Positions 7,032 through 15,074 of a DNA stretch of 64,000 nucleotides are shown here, piece after piece (position 1 is the stretch's first letter; every line of letters begins with the position of its first letter). Below the pieces are notes generated by a model. It saw nothing but the letters and a program-made list of their open reading frames with translations. It did not search any database and was not told the origin of the DNA. Origin of the DNA: Candidatus Nitrosopelagicus sp. (GTDB taxonomy: Archaea; Thermoproteota; Nitrososphaeria; Nitrososphaerales; Nitrosopumilaceae). The position numbers and the translations under genes are program-made. Location of the stretch: NCBI GenBank assembly GCA_028344575.1, contig JAOMBO010000004.1:27980-91979 (forward strand), in the 5' to 3' direction.

Positions 7032-7862
7032 TTGGAAAACGCTACTGTTAGTTATATTCAATTACTACGAGAAGATTTAGCTATATTTCGAGTGGTTCCT
7101 GAAGGTCCTTTTCCTGAATACAAAGCAGGTCAGTTTCTCACTTTAGGACTACCTGTAAAAAGTGAAAATAATCGTGTAATCAATCGTGCATATTCAATTG
7201 CATCTCATCCTGAAAATAAAAAATATATCGAGTTTGTCATTCGGTGGGTAAGAAAACCATATCCTGGAAGATTAACCACTGCAATGTTTAATCTAAAAGA
7301 AGGTGATCCAATTCAATGGAGAAAAGCTAATGGCACTCTTACAATTAATGACAAATTACCAAACGGTGAACCTGACAAACGAAGAATTGTCTGTATCGGG
7401 GGTGGAACCGGATTGGCACCGTTTGTTAGTTTTGCCCAACATCTTCATGATGTAGGAGATAAGCGTGAACTTGTTGTTTTACACGGAGCAAGTTACGTTG
7501 ATGAACTAAGTTACAGAGAACGTTTGACGGATTTAGAACTTGAAAGTATTGATAGAGGTACGGACAAATGGAATTTCAAATATCGAGCAGCAATTAGTAG
7601 ACCACAAGAATGGCTAAATCGTTCTTGGACTGGACAGGTGGGAAGAGTAGAACAATTTCTAAGAGCAAGACCTGGACAAATATCTCCATTAGAAGAATTA
7701 GTTGGTGAAAAAATTACACAAGAAAATACCATGTTTTACATTTGTGGATGGCAAGGAACAATTGATGGAACCTTGGATTATCTTGGAAATAAAGAGTTTG
7801 TAACAGAGAGAAACAAACGCGAAGATGGTAGTTACGAAGTTAAATTCGAATCTTACGGATAA
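7032..7862 (+). CDS. Ferredoxin/flavodoxin-NADP reductase-like flavoenzyme
   Basis: 276 residues, TTG start four bases after the preceding stop. FAD-binding RAYSIAS at residues 52-58 and the NAD(P)-loop GGGTGLAP at 123-130 are clear; MFYICGWQGTIDG near the C-terminus is the usual NADP-side motif. The C-terminus ends KFESYG, consistent with the aromatic terminal position of plant-type reductases. It likely moves electrons between NAD(P)H and ferredoxin. The duplicated promoter begins 12 bases after its stop. Confidence 0.85.
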   Translation: MENATVSYIQLLREDLAIFRVVPEGPFPEYKAGQFLTLGLPVKSENNRVINRAYSIASHPENKKYIEFVIRWVRKPYPGRLTTAMFNLKEGDPIQWRKANGTLTINDKLPNGEPDKRRIVCIGGGTGLAPFVSFAQHLHDVGDKRELVVLHGASYVDELSYRERLTDLELESIDRGTDKWNFKYRAAISRPQEWLNRSWTGQVGRVEQFLRARPGQISPLEELVGEKITQENTMFYICGWQGTIDGTLDYLGNKEFVTERNKREDGSYEVKFESYG

Positions 7863-7873
7863 TAAATTTCTGT

Positions 7874-7918
7874 GTCATATTACGGCGTTTAACAAAACAG
7901 ATCAGTCGTATATACTAG
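7874..7918 (+). promoter_or_regulatory. Duplicated promoter element, copy 1
   Basis: A 45-bp element beginning gttcat-like bases, then TACGGCGTTTAACAAAACAG and ending in the TATA box TATATACTAG (7909-7918). It matches copy 2 at 8053-8097 with three transitions. The TATA box begins exactly 27 bp before the ATG at 7936, the same spacing as copy 2 to its gene. The conserved upstream half probably binds a regulator. Confidence 0.7.
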
Positions 7919-7935
7919 ATTCACTTGTCAAGGAC

Positions 7936-8031
7936 ATGGGTTCAATTGATTTAGGACATACCGAAAATGAATGGGGTTCAAAGAAAAAAAAGAGATCTGT
8001 AATTATAGCATATGATGTTTTAGAAAAATAA
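7936..8031 (+). CDS. 31-aa microprotein with the same promoter as the ferritin-like gene
   Basis: Starts MGSIDLGHTENEWG, then KKKKR and SVIIAYDVLEK. Too short for routine gene calling; the frame is open upstream into the end of the flavin reductase gene, but the duplicated TATA box sits 27 bp before this ATG, exactly as for the downstream ferritin-like gene. That spacing supports leaderless translation from here. No homologous family is known to me. It should be co-regulated with the iron/oxidative-stress gene at 8115. A decayed gene remnant is the main alternative. Confidence 0.5.
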   Translation: MGSIDLGHTENEWGSKKKKRSVIIAYDVLEK

Positions 8032-8052
8032 TTTTTTTTAAAATATTACTCT

Positions 8053-8097
8053 GTTATACTACGGCGTTTAACAAAACAGATTAGTCGTATATACTAG
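8053..8097 (+). promoter_or_regulatory. Duplicated promoter element, copy 2 (ferritin-like gene)
   Basis: Same 45-bp element as 7874-7918 with three transitions; TATA box TATATACTAG at 8088-8097, 27 bp before the ATG at 8115. The shared block upstream of the TATA box, ACGGCGTTTAACAAAACAGA, is GC-richer at its left end than the surroundings. Confidence 0.75.
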
Positions 8098-8114
8098 TAT
8101 TACGTTATCGGCTT

Positions 8115-8597
8115 ATGGGCAAAAAGAATATTGAAATTGCTGGAGCTGCAGAAGGAACAATCGAAATGCTAAAAAAAGCATATGCATTAGAAATGTCCGC
8201 ATTTCATTACTGGTTTTACATTGATCAGTATGCAGAAGGATTGGGATTCTTGCACAGTGATTTCTATTCAGAAAGTGCTAACGACGAGTTAGAACATGCA
8301 AAAAAAGTTGCATTGAGATTGGATCAGTTGGGAGCAAAAGCAACCGACAATCCACAAGACTGGGCAGAAGTTTCTGGACTAGGAAACTTGGAACCTGGTA
8401 ACCATGTTACATTGCGAAGTGCATTAGAATATGCACTTGAATTCGAAAGAACTGCAATAGAACATTATAACGAACTTGCAAGTAGCACTCAAGGAAAAGA
8501 CCACATAACATACCATCTCGCACTAGACTTGGTAACTGATGAAGCAAAAGACGAACAAGACATCGAAGACATACTAGACAAACTGGAAATTTCCTAA
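8115..8597 (+). CDS. Ferritin-like / Dps-like iron-binding protein
   Basis: 160 residues forming a four-helix ferritin-like bundle. Candidate metal ligands are Glu26, Glu58-x-x-His61 (NDELEHAKK), Glu111 (EFERTAIEH) and Glu143 in the last helix (DEAKDEQD). The spacing of the first pair is that of bacterioferritin-type proteins; the position of the second His is acidic here. Dps-like (DPSL) proteins of archaea protect against peroxide and store iron. It has its own strong TATA box and the duplicated upstream element, and a leaderless start is likely. Confidence 0.8.
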   Translation: MGKKNIEIAGAAEGTIEMLKKAYALEMSAFHYWFYIDQYAEGLGFLHSDFYSESANDELEHAKKVALRLDQLGAKATDNPQDWAEVSGLGNLEPGNHVTLRSALEYALEFERTAIEHYNELASSTQGKDHITYHLALDLVTDEAKDEQDIEDILDKLEIS

Positions 8598-8615
8598 TTT
8601 CCTTTTTTTTAGAAA

Positions 8616-8861
8616 TTATTTGGATTTTGGTTTTTGTGATTCTTTTGGATGTTTTCTTGGTAAATCTAATCCCACTACACTCATCATAGATTCTCCAATT
8701 GGTTCATAAATCGATTTGAGTGATTCTTCATCATAATATTTTGCAATCTCGTGTAATTTTGCTTCAATCTTTTTTTGTTCTATGCGAATCAAAATACTTC
8801 TTGCGATGAGCGCTTTTAATTCGTCAATCTTATTTTCTGGTATTGTATTTTTTGTTTTCAT
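8616..8861 (-). CDS. Uncharacterised protein, 81 aa
   Basis: Helical, highly charged: ENKIDELKALIARSILIRIEQKKIEAKLHEIAKYYDEES in pattern, ending in a basic Lys/Pro tail (HPKESQKPKSK). No membrane segment. It begins two bases after the stop of the upstream 54-aa gene, so the two form a small operon convergent with the ferritin-like gene. I do not recognise a family; a coiled-coil or nucleic-acid-associated protein is possible. Confidence 0.65.
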   Translation of the reverse strand: MKTKNTIPENKIDELKALIARSILIRIEQKKIEAKLHEIAKYYDEESLKSIYEPIGESMMSVVGLDLPRKHPKESQKPKSK

Positions 8862-8863
8862 GA

Positions 8864-9028
8864 TTAAGGTGCATCTCGAACTTTCACTACGGAGCCATAT
8901 GTGAGCTGAATCTCATTTAGTGAATATTTGATAGTCTCTAATGGGTCCAACATGTGTTCGTCAGCATCGCAAATGAAAATTGGAAGTTCTTCTTCTACTT
9001 CACTCTCAATTTCAGATATTTGTTTCAT
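8864..9028 (-). CDS. Uncharacterised acidic protein, 54 aa
   Basis: The ATG at 9028 (MKQISEIESEVEEE) is preferred; a TTG start at 9061 would add eleven residues. Strongly acidic N-terminus, then LPIFICDADEHMLDPLETIKY. It lies two bases ahead of the 81-aa gene. No family recognised. Confidence 0.55.
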   Translation of the reverse strand: MKQISEIESEVEEELPIFICDADEHMLDPLETIKYSLNEIQLTYGSVVKVRDAP

Positions 9029-9133
9029 GTTCGTTTGAACTTCTTTTCTAACATAAATCAAATTGTTATTCTAAGATCTTGTTCTAAAGTTATCAAATCA
9101 AACTCTTATGGATGATTGATAAACAAAATCTTT

Positions 9134-9184
9134 TGATCGCGTGATACGTCTGCTATATAGTTGCCATATAGTACACGTAGATCA
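9134..9184. promoter_or_regulatory. Dyad-rich control region upstream of the phosphate genes
   Basis: The spacer before the DUF47-pit pair holds outer arms TGATC (9134-9138) and GATCA (9180-9184), with GCGTG and ACACGT partly mirrored inside them, and a perfect palindrome CTATATAG at 9153-9160 followed by CATATAG. The symmetry looks like an operator for a dimeric regulator, perhaps the AbrB-PhoU protein encoded at 10971. No function shown. Confidence 0.35.
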
Positions 9185-9215
9185 TTGTTAACTTCAAAAT
9201 TTTATTTTATTTGTT

Positions 9216-9845
9216 ATGGGACAATGGTTTTCTTGGGTAAAATCAAATGAAAAAGAACTGTTAGTGATTTTAGATGGTTTAGCAAAAAAAGCAGTGGAAG
9301 CATCTGAAGCTGTATACGAATTATTACAAGACCCAACTAATGTTGAAAAAATAAAAGAAGTGTCAAGAATTGAAACTGAGGCAGATGTTCTAACAAGAGA
9401 TATTTTTTCAGAACTAAACAGAACTTTCATCACACCATTAGATAGAGAAGATATGCAAAGGGTTGCATCAAAGATAGATGATATTATTGATTTTATGGAT
9501 GGAATAGGTGCGAGATTCTTGAGTTACAAAATTACTACATCTCCTCCGCATGCACTGGAAATGGCAGAAGAACTGGTAAAAGCTACAAAAGAGGTTGAAT
9601 ATATGGTATCAAAATTAAGCAATGTTAAGAATCCTAAATCAATGATTGAACATTGTAGAAACACAAGTGCAATTGAGCATAAAATTGATGATTTGTACAG
9701 AACTGCAATAACTGAACTCTTTGAAAGTAATGATGCAATACACATAATCAAACTAAAAGATATCTATGAAACTATGGAAACTGCATCAGACCGATGTGTT
9801 GATGTGGCAGATGTAATTGAAGATATTGTTTTAAAATATACCTAG
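9216..9845 (+). CDS. PhoU-like DUF47 protein, partner of Pit
   Basis: 209 residues, all helical, with the DUF47 pattern: EVSRIETEADVLTRDIFSEL near residues 49-68, LDREDMQRVASKIDDIIDFMD near 75-95, and IKLKDIYETMETASDRCVDVADVIE near the end. The acidic ExxxD clusters bind metals in PhoU-type proteins. It stands nine bases before pit, the usual pair, and probably regulates or assembles with the transporter. Confidence 0.9.
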   Translation: MGQWFSWVKSNEKELLVILDGLAKKAVEASEAVYELLQDPTNVEKIKEVSRIETEADVLTRDIFSELNRTFITPLDREDMQRVASKIDDIIDFMDGIGARFLSYKITTSPPHALEMAEELVKATKEVEYMVSKLSNVKNPKSMIEHCRNTSAIEHKIDDLYRTAITELFESNDAIHIIKLKDIYETMETASDRCVDVADVIEDIVLKYT

Positions 9846-9854
9846 GAAAAAATT

Positions 9855-10841
9855 ATGTTAGAAATAGCGATTATAGGAATTGTCATCGCTTTGGTGTTCG
9901 ATTTTGTTAATGGCTTTAATGATTCAGCAAACTCGGTAGCCACGGTAATTGGCACACGTGTTTTAAAACCAATTCATGCAGTTGCAATTTCAGCAGTTGC
10001 AAACTTTGTAGGACCATTCATTTTTGGAGTTGCAGTTGCAACAACCATAGCAAAAGGAATCGTTAGTCCCGATGACATTACAGTTTACATGATTATTGGA
10101 GGATTATTAGGTGCAATTGCATGGAGTTCCTTATGCACATACTTTGGACTGCCAATTTCAAACAGCCATTCATTAATTGGAGGCATAATGGGGGCAGGAA
10201 TTGCAGGATTAGGATTTGAAAAATTAGTTTATGATGGATTAGGCAAAGTGTTTACAGGAATAATTGTTGCACCTATTGGAGGAGTGCTTTTTGGAGTTGC
10301 AGTGACAGGGCTCATCATATTCTTTTTTGCAAGAAGAAAACCCGCTATAGTAAACAAAACATTTGGAAGATTACAAATTATTTCATCAGCATGGTTTGCA
10401 CTAACACATGGAGCAAATGATGGGCAAAAAACTATGGGAATTATAGTTTTAATTTTATTTGCTGCAGATTTAATCCCCGAACTTGAAATGCCATTATGGG
10501 TAATATTTGCAGCGGCAACAGCAATGGGGTTAGGCACGTTCTTTGGAGGATACAAAGTAATCAAAACATTGGGCGTTAAGATTACTAGATTGAAACCATA
10601 TCAAGGATTTGCAGCAGAAACTAGTGGAGGATTAATGCTTGCAGTATTTGCAACATTGGGAATTCCTGCAAGTACAACTCATGCAATTACAGGTACAATC
10701 ATGGGTGCAGGGTCTGCACGAAGAATACGAGCCGTAAGGTGGAAGGTAAGTAGACAAATTATCTTTTCATGGGTCATAACAATTCCCGGTGCTGCAGCAA
10801 TGGGGGCGTTGGGCACTTACATCATAAATCTATTTGTATAG
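9855..10841 (+). CDS. pit: Inorganic phosphate transporter, Pit family
   Basis: 328 residues, about ten membrane helices. The two PiT signatures are present: GFNDSANSVATVIGTRVL near residues 20-37 and HGANDGQKTMGIIVL near 178-192, each from one half of the inverted repeat. It imports phosphate (or metal-phosphate) with protons or sodium. Co-transcribed with the DUF47 gene; followed by a perfect 20-nt palindrome and a phosphate-type regulator. Confidence 0.93.
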   Translation: MLEIAIIGIVIALVFDFVNGFNDSANSVATVIGTRVLKPIHAVAISAVANFVGPFIFGVAVATTIAKGIVSPDDITVYMIIGGLLGAIAWSSLCTYFGLPISNSHSLIGGIMGAGIAGLGFEKLVYDGLGKVFTGIIVAPIGGVLFGVAVTGLIIFFFARRKPAIVNKTFGRLQIISSAWFALTHGANDGQKTMGIIVLILFAADLIPELEMPLWVIFAAATAMGLGTFFGGYKVIKTLGVKITRLKPYQGFAAETSGGLMLAVFATLGIPASTTHAITGTIMGAGSARRIRAVRWKVSRQIIFSWVITIPGAAAMGALGTYIINLFV

Positions 10842-10859
10842 AAAATAAAAAACCAAAAA

Positions 10860-10879
10860 TGATGATCAACTGATCATCA
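10860..10879. promoter_or_regulatory. Perfect inverted repeat after pit
   Basis: TGATGATCA-AC-TGATCATCA: nine-base arms with a two-base centre, perfectly symmetric. A loop of two bases is too small for a stable RNA hairpin, so a DNA operator is more likely than a terminator. It lies 18 bp after the pit stop and about 90 bp before the AbrB-PhoU start. Confidence 0.5.
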
Positions 10880-10918
10880 ATTCTCAACTATGTATCTTAT
10901 TCTATAACTCTGTTATTA

Positions 10919-10936
10919 CAACATGGAACTATGTTG
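10919..10936. promoter_or_regulatory. Inverted repeat upstream of the AbrB-PhoU gene, with TATA box
   Basis: CAACAT-GGAACT-ATGTTG is a perfect six-base inverted repeat just before a TATA-like TTATAT at 10942-10947. That TATA element is 29 bp ahead of the ATG at 10971. Position directly upstream of TATA/BRE suits autoregulation by the AbrB-type product. Confidence 0.45.
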
Positions 10937-10970
10937 CCCCCTTATATCCTCTGTATTTTTTGAAAAAGTT

Positions 10971-12032
10971 ATGATGTCTACAAAGACCAAAAACATTGAA
11001 CGTAGAAATATCCAGATTAGCGGAGGCTCTACTTATGTAATCTCACTTCCAAAAAAATGGATTGAAAGACTAAATCTAAAAAATGGCGATTCAATGCAAA
11101 TTGTCAACAATCCAAATAATTCTATAACACTCTCTTCCGATACTAAACAAGAAGAATCATCAACATATCCTGAAATTAAAATCAAAAAAACAGACTCTGT
11201 AGAGTCAATAAAGCGAAAAATCATCTCATTATACATCTCTGGGCACAATTTTATCGTATTAAATTCACCACGAGCAAAAATTGAAACAGATGTACGCTCT
11301 ATGGTTATGAAATTAATTCGAACCAAGTTTGTAGGAACTGAAATTATAGAATCTGATTCAGAATCAATAACAATCAAGGTACTTACCGCAACTCCTGAGA
11401 TGAAACTAGAGTTGGCATTCAACAGAATGTTCAAATCAACATCCAACATGTTTTCTGAAACAATGCATGCAATTGAAAAAGGGGATTCTGAATATGCACA
11501 AGAAATCGTTCACATGGATGATGAGATTGACCGCTTTTCATATTATCTTACCCGAAACTTGGTTATGGCCTTAGATGATAGCAACATCTTATCTGCATTA
11601 GGATTAGAAAAAACATCTCAAGCAATTGGGTACAAACGAATCATCAACTGTGTTGAAAGAATTGCAGACCATATCACTACAATTGCAAAACTGGTTGTTG
11701 ATATGGATAAAAACATCTCAAAAATCCCAAAAGACATCTTGAGCACATATCAAAAAACGATTGAACTTTTTGATAAAACCATGATTCTCATATCTGAGAG
11801 AAATTACTCACAGGCAGAAAAACATGCTGAAGAAATAGAGGCACTAATTGATGAGACAAACGCCTTGGTAAAATCAACTAAATCAAATTCTGAAGCATCT
11901 GTCGTATATCAAAATTTGATATATCAAAACAGACGAATCTTAGATTACATCTTAGATGTATCTGAGGTTGTCATGAATGATACAGTAGATTCTATTGTTT
12001 CTATGAAAACAATTGAGAATACTGAGGCTTAA
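10971..12032 (+). CDS. AbrB-domain PhoU-like regulator
   Basis: 353 residues from the ATG at 10971 (another follows at 10974); the frame opens earlier at 10923 but that would place the start inside the inverted repeat and before the TATA box. Residues about 10-55 form a SpoVT/AbrB DNA-binding domain (RRNIQISGGSTYVISLPKKW, LNLKNGD). The C-terminal half is a PhoU-type helical domain (HMDDEIDRFSYYLTRN, CVERIADHITTIAKLV). This architecture is common in archaea beside phosphate transporters and is thought to repress them. Confidence 0.88.
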   Translation: MMSTKTKNIERRNIQISGGSTYVISLPKKWIERLNLKNGDSMQIVNNPNNSITLSSDTKQEESSTYPEIKIKKTDSVESIKRKIISLYISGHNFIVLNSPRAKIETDVRSMVMKLIRTKFVGTEIIESDSESITIKVLTATPEMKLELAFNRMFKSTSNMFSETMHAIEKGDSEYAQEIVHMDDEIDRFSYYLTRNLVMALDDSNILSALGLEKTSQAIGYKRIINCVERIADHITTIAKLVVDMDKNISKIPKDILSTYQKTIELFDKTMILISERNYSQAEKHAEEIEALIDETNALVKSTKSNSEASVVYQNLIYQNRRILDYILDVSEVVMNDTVDSIVSMKTIENTEA

Positions 12033-12097
12033 GATCCTATAGAAATTTCTTAGACTAACTATTTCTCATAATTCTGAACTTGAATCTTAAGAATATT

Positions 12098-12613
12098 CTA
12101 TAGTGAAGACATGATGTCTGCAAGGTTATCGGATGCAGATTCTACTACGTCTGGGTGATATTCTGTAATTAGATTTGAAATTCTTTGTTTTTCTACAATA
12201 AAGTAATTTTTCTTCAAATTAACTTTCTTGAAACTAACAATTTCATCATTAACTAATTTTGATAAATAAAATGATACTGTGGCACTTGCTTTTCCAACAC
12301 TTGAGACAATTTCTTGAAACTCCATTCTATCATTTTCTAATAATGATACGAGGATTGCTTTTGGTGTTGTCTGTCTTAGACGTGATACAACTTTGGTTTC
12401 TTCTTGTGTCATATCATTAATGAAGAATCTTGAAACTCGTGTTGTTCTTTGAGTTTTGATTACTCCATTATTTTCTAATTTTCTGACATAGTAACTTAAA
12501 ACACCATTTGAGAGGTTTATTTTTTCCATTACTTCTCTAAATCTAATTCCAGGATTTCTTTTGATCTCTGAAATGATTAATTCCTCTCTTGATTCCATGT
12601 TTGCCAATTTCAA
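12098..12613 (-). CDS. Tandem winged-helix transcription regulator
   Basis: 171 residues with two winged-helix units: residues about 8-65 (IISEIKRNPGIRFREVMEKI, NGVLSYYVRKLENNGVI) and about 83-145 (PKAILVSLLENDRMEFQEIV, SATVSFYLSKLVNDEIVSF). The doubled fold lets one chain cover both half-sites. The start overlaps the stop of the upstream membrane-protein gene by four bases (ATGA), suggesting a membrane sensor-regulator pair. A second start at Met6 is possible. Confidence 0.85.
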   Translation of the reverse strand: MKLANMESREELIISEIKRNPGIRFREVMEKINLSNGVLSYYVRKLENNGVIKTQRTTRVSRFFINDMTQEETKVVSRLRQTTPKAILVSLLENDRMEFQEIVSSVGKASATVSFYLSKLVNDEIVSFKKVNLKKNYFIVEKQRISNLITEYHPDVVESASDNLADIMSSL

Positions 12614-12999
12614 TCTCTCCTAAATATAGCTAATGCGAGCAGCCCAATCATTGCAAGCATCATTAAATGTGCTATCTCTGATGGTGATTCTAAAATATTA
12701 TAAACGTGAGTTTTAGTTGCATCTAAAAGTTGAACAATCTCTGCTGCTGTAAAGACCATAAAGGCAATTGTAGTTATGATCATCTTCTTGGTTCTCATCT
12801 TATAGTATGCATTAACACTGAGAATTGCTAGAAATACTGACAAAATTATTCCTGATGTGTGTAAAAGTAGATGCCAAATGTGTGCACCATGATAAATGTG
12901 AGGCATCAATACTGGAACTGATAATGCTGCAACAGTTGTCAAAATGACCGCAATGAGTAATTTTGGTTTACTTTCTGCAAATTGCTGGTAACTAATCAT
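12610..12999 (-). CDS. Four-helix membrane protein paired with the regulator
   Basis: 129 residues with four predicted membrane helices (around LLIAVILTTVAALSVPVL, IWHLLLHTSGIILSVFLAIL, IITTIAFMVFTAAEIVQLL and IAHLMMLAMIGLLALAIF). Histidines HIYHGAHIWHLLLH cluster near residues 34-47 and more appear in helix 3-4, which could bind metal or heme. It is coupled to the tandem winged-helix gene and may be its input module. Family not named. Confidence 0.75.
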   Translation of the reverse strand: MISYQQFAESKPKLLIAVILTTVAALSVPVLMPHIYHGAHIWHLLLHTSGIILSVFLAILSVNAYYKMRTKKMIITTIAFMVFTAAEIVQLLDATKTHVYNILESPSEIAHLMMLAMIGLLALAIFRRD

Positions 13000-13069
13000 A
13001 TTTCATGATCATGGCATTTCTAATTTAAAACGATATAGTACAACCATCGAAAATTTATGAATAGATGGA

Positions 13070-13540
13070 TTATCTGATTGTGATCACACCTTCCATCCAA
13101 GGATGAAGTGTACAATGGTATTGGTATTTTCCTAATTCATGAAATTTGTAAACAAAATATTCATTTTGTTTTATGACATCTGTTGGAAAATGTAGGTAAT
13201 TTGGGTCTCCTCTTAGTCTAACATTATGTTCAAATTCATCTTGATTCACAAATAATATCGTCTCACCTACGCCAATTATTTTTTCATAGGGTGAAAAACA
13301 TGAATCATCTATCTCACATCCTTGTTTCCATGAATCTTTTACTATTATGATTACATGCTGAGCTCTATCTTTTGTGTTACCGCTATACGGTGCTTCTGTA
13401 AAAATTTCCTTTTCAGAATAGATTGAATCAATTAATTCATTATCTGTATTTTGAATTTCAAAATTCATCATACCTGATATGATTGCATACAAGATCAGAA
13501 TGGATGCGGTAATGATTAAACCTAAGATGATAATTTTCAT
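13070..13540 (-). CDS. Membrane-anchored cupredoxin (blue copper protein)
   Basis: 156 residues. An N-terminal hydrophobic helix (ILGLIITASILILYAII) anchors it. Type-1 copper ligands fit His105 (DEFEHNVRLR), Cys143 and His146 (YHCTLHPWME) and Met149. Plastocyanin-like proteins are the soluble electron carriers of ammonia-oxidising archaea, which use copper in place of cytochrome c. The start follows rlmN directly with no gap, so both may share a transcript. Confidence 0.9.
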   Translation of the reverse strand: MKIIILGLIITASILILYAIISGMMNFEIQNTDNELIDSIYSEKEIFTEAPYSGNTKDRAQHVIIIVKDSWKQGCEIDDSCFSPYEKIIGVGETILFVNQDEFEHNVRLRGDPNYLHFPTDVIKQNEYFVYKFHELGKYQYHCTLHPWMEGVITIR

Positions 13541-14602
13541 CTAGTTTGTGTTTACAATATCTGTTCTAAGCTGACCACATGCAGCCGATATTTCAGTTCC
13601 TTTCTCAATGCGAATTGTACAATTCACCCCTGCCTCATTTAAAATTCGTTTAAACTCAAAAACTCTACTTTTTGATGGGCGGTTGAAATTACCTGCTGTT
13701 GGATTTATTGGAATTAAATTCACATGTGATCCATTTCCTCGTAAAAGTTCGGCCAATTCGTGTGCGACATCCCGCGAATCATTAACTCCTTCCATCAATG
13801 CATATTCAAATGTCACACGTCGTCCTGTCTTTTTAAAATAATAATGTCCTGCATCAATTATCTCTTTAACAGAATCTTTTGTCGCGGTAGGAACTAATTT
13901 TTTACGTAATTCATTGTTTGGTGCATGTAGTGATATTGCAAGTCCAATCTGAAGATCCTCATTTGCCAATTTTTCAATTCCTTCCTTGATTCCAATTGTT
14001 GATATTGTAATGTGTCGTTGTCCCAAACCAAATCCTCTTGGGTCTGTTAAAATTTTCACGGCTCTGATCATTTCATCATAATTTGCCATCGGTTCGCCCA
14101 TTCCCATAAACACTAAATTTGTAATATGCTCTTTTTTTTGCTCAATAATTTCTTCAAAATGAACTACTTGTGCAACAATATGCTCTGCCTTTAGATTTGT
14201 TTCAAAACCCATCTGCCCTGTTGCACAAAATGTACATCCCATGGCACATCCAATTTGAGTTGAAACACATACTGTTGATCTAGGTAGCCCTCCTTCTTTC
14301 TCAGATTCATATTGCATGAGAACAGTTTCAACAGATTTATCGTTAGTGAGATTAAGTAATAGTTTCGTAGTATCCCCATCTTCACTAGTAACTCTGTGAA
14401 TTTCTTTTGCTGAACCTATTGTATATCCTGCTTCCACCAATTCTGCAATCATTGTCTTTGGAAGCTGTTTAATGTCTGCAATATTTTTAGGAAATTTGAA
14501 ATAAAGTGGCATTAGAATTTGGTCTGCTCTGTACCTTTGATAGCCCATATCAATTACTAATTTCTCCATCTCTTCTGGAAGTAATCTGTATAGATCAGTC
14601 AT
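13541..14602 (-). CDS. rlmN: 23S rRNA (adenine-C2) methyltransferase RlmN, radical SAM
   Basis: 353 residues. The radical-SAM cluster CX3CX2C is at Cys119, Cys123, Cys126 (GCAMGCTFCATG), and the methyl-carrier cysteines fit Cys112-side strand residues and Cys342 (AACGQLR). GMGEPMANY and VNLIPINP are further RlmN landmarks. In bacteria the enzyme methylates A2503 of 23S rRNA and A37 of some tRNAs. The family is mostly bacterial, so horizontal gain in an ancestor is likely. Confidence 0.9.
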   Translation of the reverse strand: MTDLYRLLPEEMEKLVIDMGYQRYRADQILMPLYFKFPKNIADIKQLPKTMIAELVEAGYTIGSAKEIHRVTSEDGDTTKLLLNLTNDKSVETVLMQYESEKEGGLPRSTVCVSTQIGCAMGCTFCATGQMGFETNLKAEHIVAQVVHFEEIIEQKKEHITNLVFMGMGEPMANYDEMIRAVKILTDPRGFGLGQRHITISTIGIKEGIEKLANEDLQIGLAISLHAPNNELRKKLVPTATKDSVKEIIDAGHYYFKKTGRRVTFEYALMEGVNDSRDVAHELAELLRGNGSHVNLIPINPTAGNFNRPSKSRVFEFKRILNEAGVNCTIRIEKGTEISAACGQLRTDIVNTN

Positions 14603-14700
14603 ATCATATGTTAAATCTCCAATTGATATTATAATCTAACTTCTAATGCTATGAAACAATTGTGAAATTTTTTATAATCATCTAATTGAAAATTTATCAT

Positions 14701-15072
14701 ATGATTACAGTTGATTGCCATGAAGTTGAATCAATCCAAAATGAATTACTAATTTATGTGGCTGATGATGTTGCGGCAATCCCTAATATCAAATATCATG
14801 AATTTATTTTATCTCCTATAGAGGAAGAGGGTGTTATTGATACAAACGAGGTGGTCACATCCATCAAACGATTTTTGGATTCAATTGGTGAACAACGTAA
14901 CTTTGCTGTAATTTCTCGAGGTGATATAATTTCAATAGAATCTATTGCTGGTAAAACAATTGAACGTGATTCAAAACAATCTGCAGAAGGACTATTCTCT
15001 TGCCCTCATTGTGGTCATATTACTCCATATGAGACGGTACATCAAACTCATATGAAAATTCATTATTTTTAA
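14701..15072 (+). CDS. C2H2 zinc-finger-like protein, uncharacterised
   Basis: 123 residues from the ATG at 14701; a TTG at 14686 could add five. TTTATAATC at 14671-14679 lies 30 bp ahead and supports the ATG. The C-terminus carries FSCPHCGHITPYETVHQTHMKIH, a classic C-x2-C...H-x-x-x-H finger. The first 90 residues are acidic and mixed alpha/beta. Such single-finger proteins are common in archaea; DNA, RNA or protein binding are all possible. Confidence 0.7.
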   Translation: MITVDCHEVESIQNELLIYVADDVAAIPNIKYHEFILSPIEEEGVIDTNEVVTSIKRFLDSIGEQRNFAVISRGDIISIESIAGKTIERDSKQSAEGLFSCPHCGHITPYETVHQTHMKIHYF

Positions 15073-15074
15073 TT

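Noticed and set aside
10858..10885. Box C/D sRNA-like ATGATGA followed by CTGA after pit
   Set aside because: Only four bases separate the two boxes and no C' or final D box follows; the sequence is better explained by the perfect palindrome.
12037..12103. CTATAGAA...TTCTATAG arms between two convergent genes
   Set aside because: The arms are about 50 bases apart and one lies over a stop codon; in such AT-rich DNA this is likely chance.
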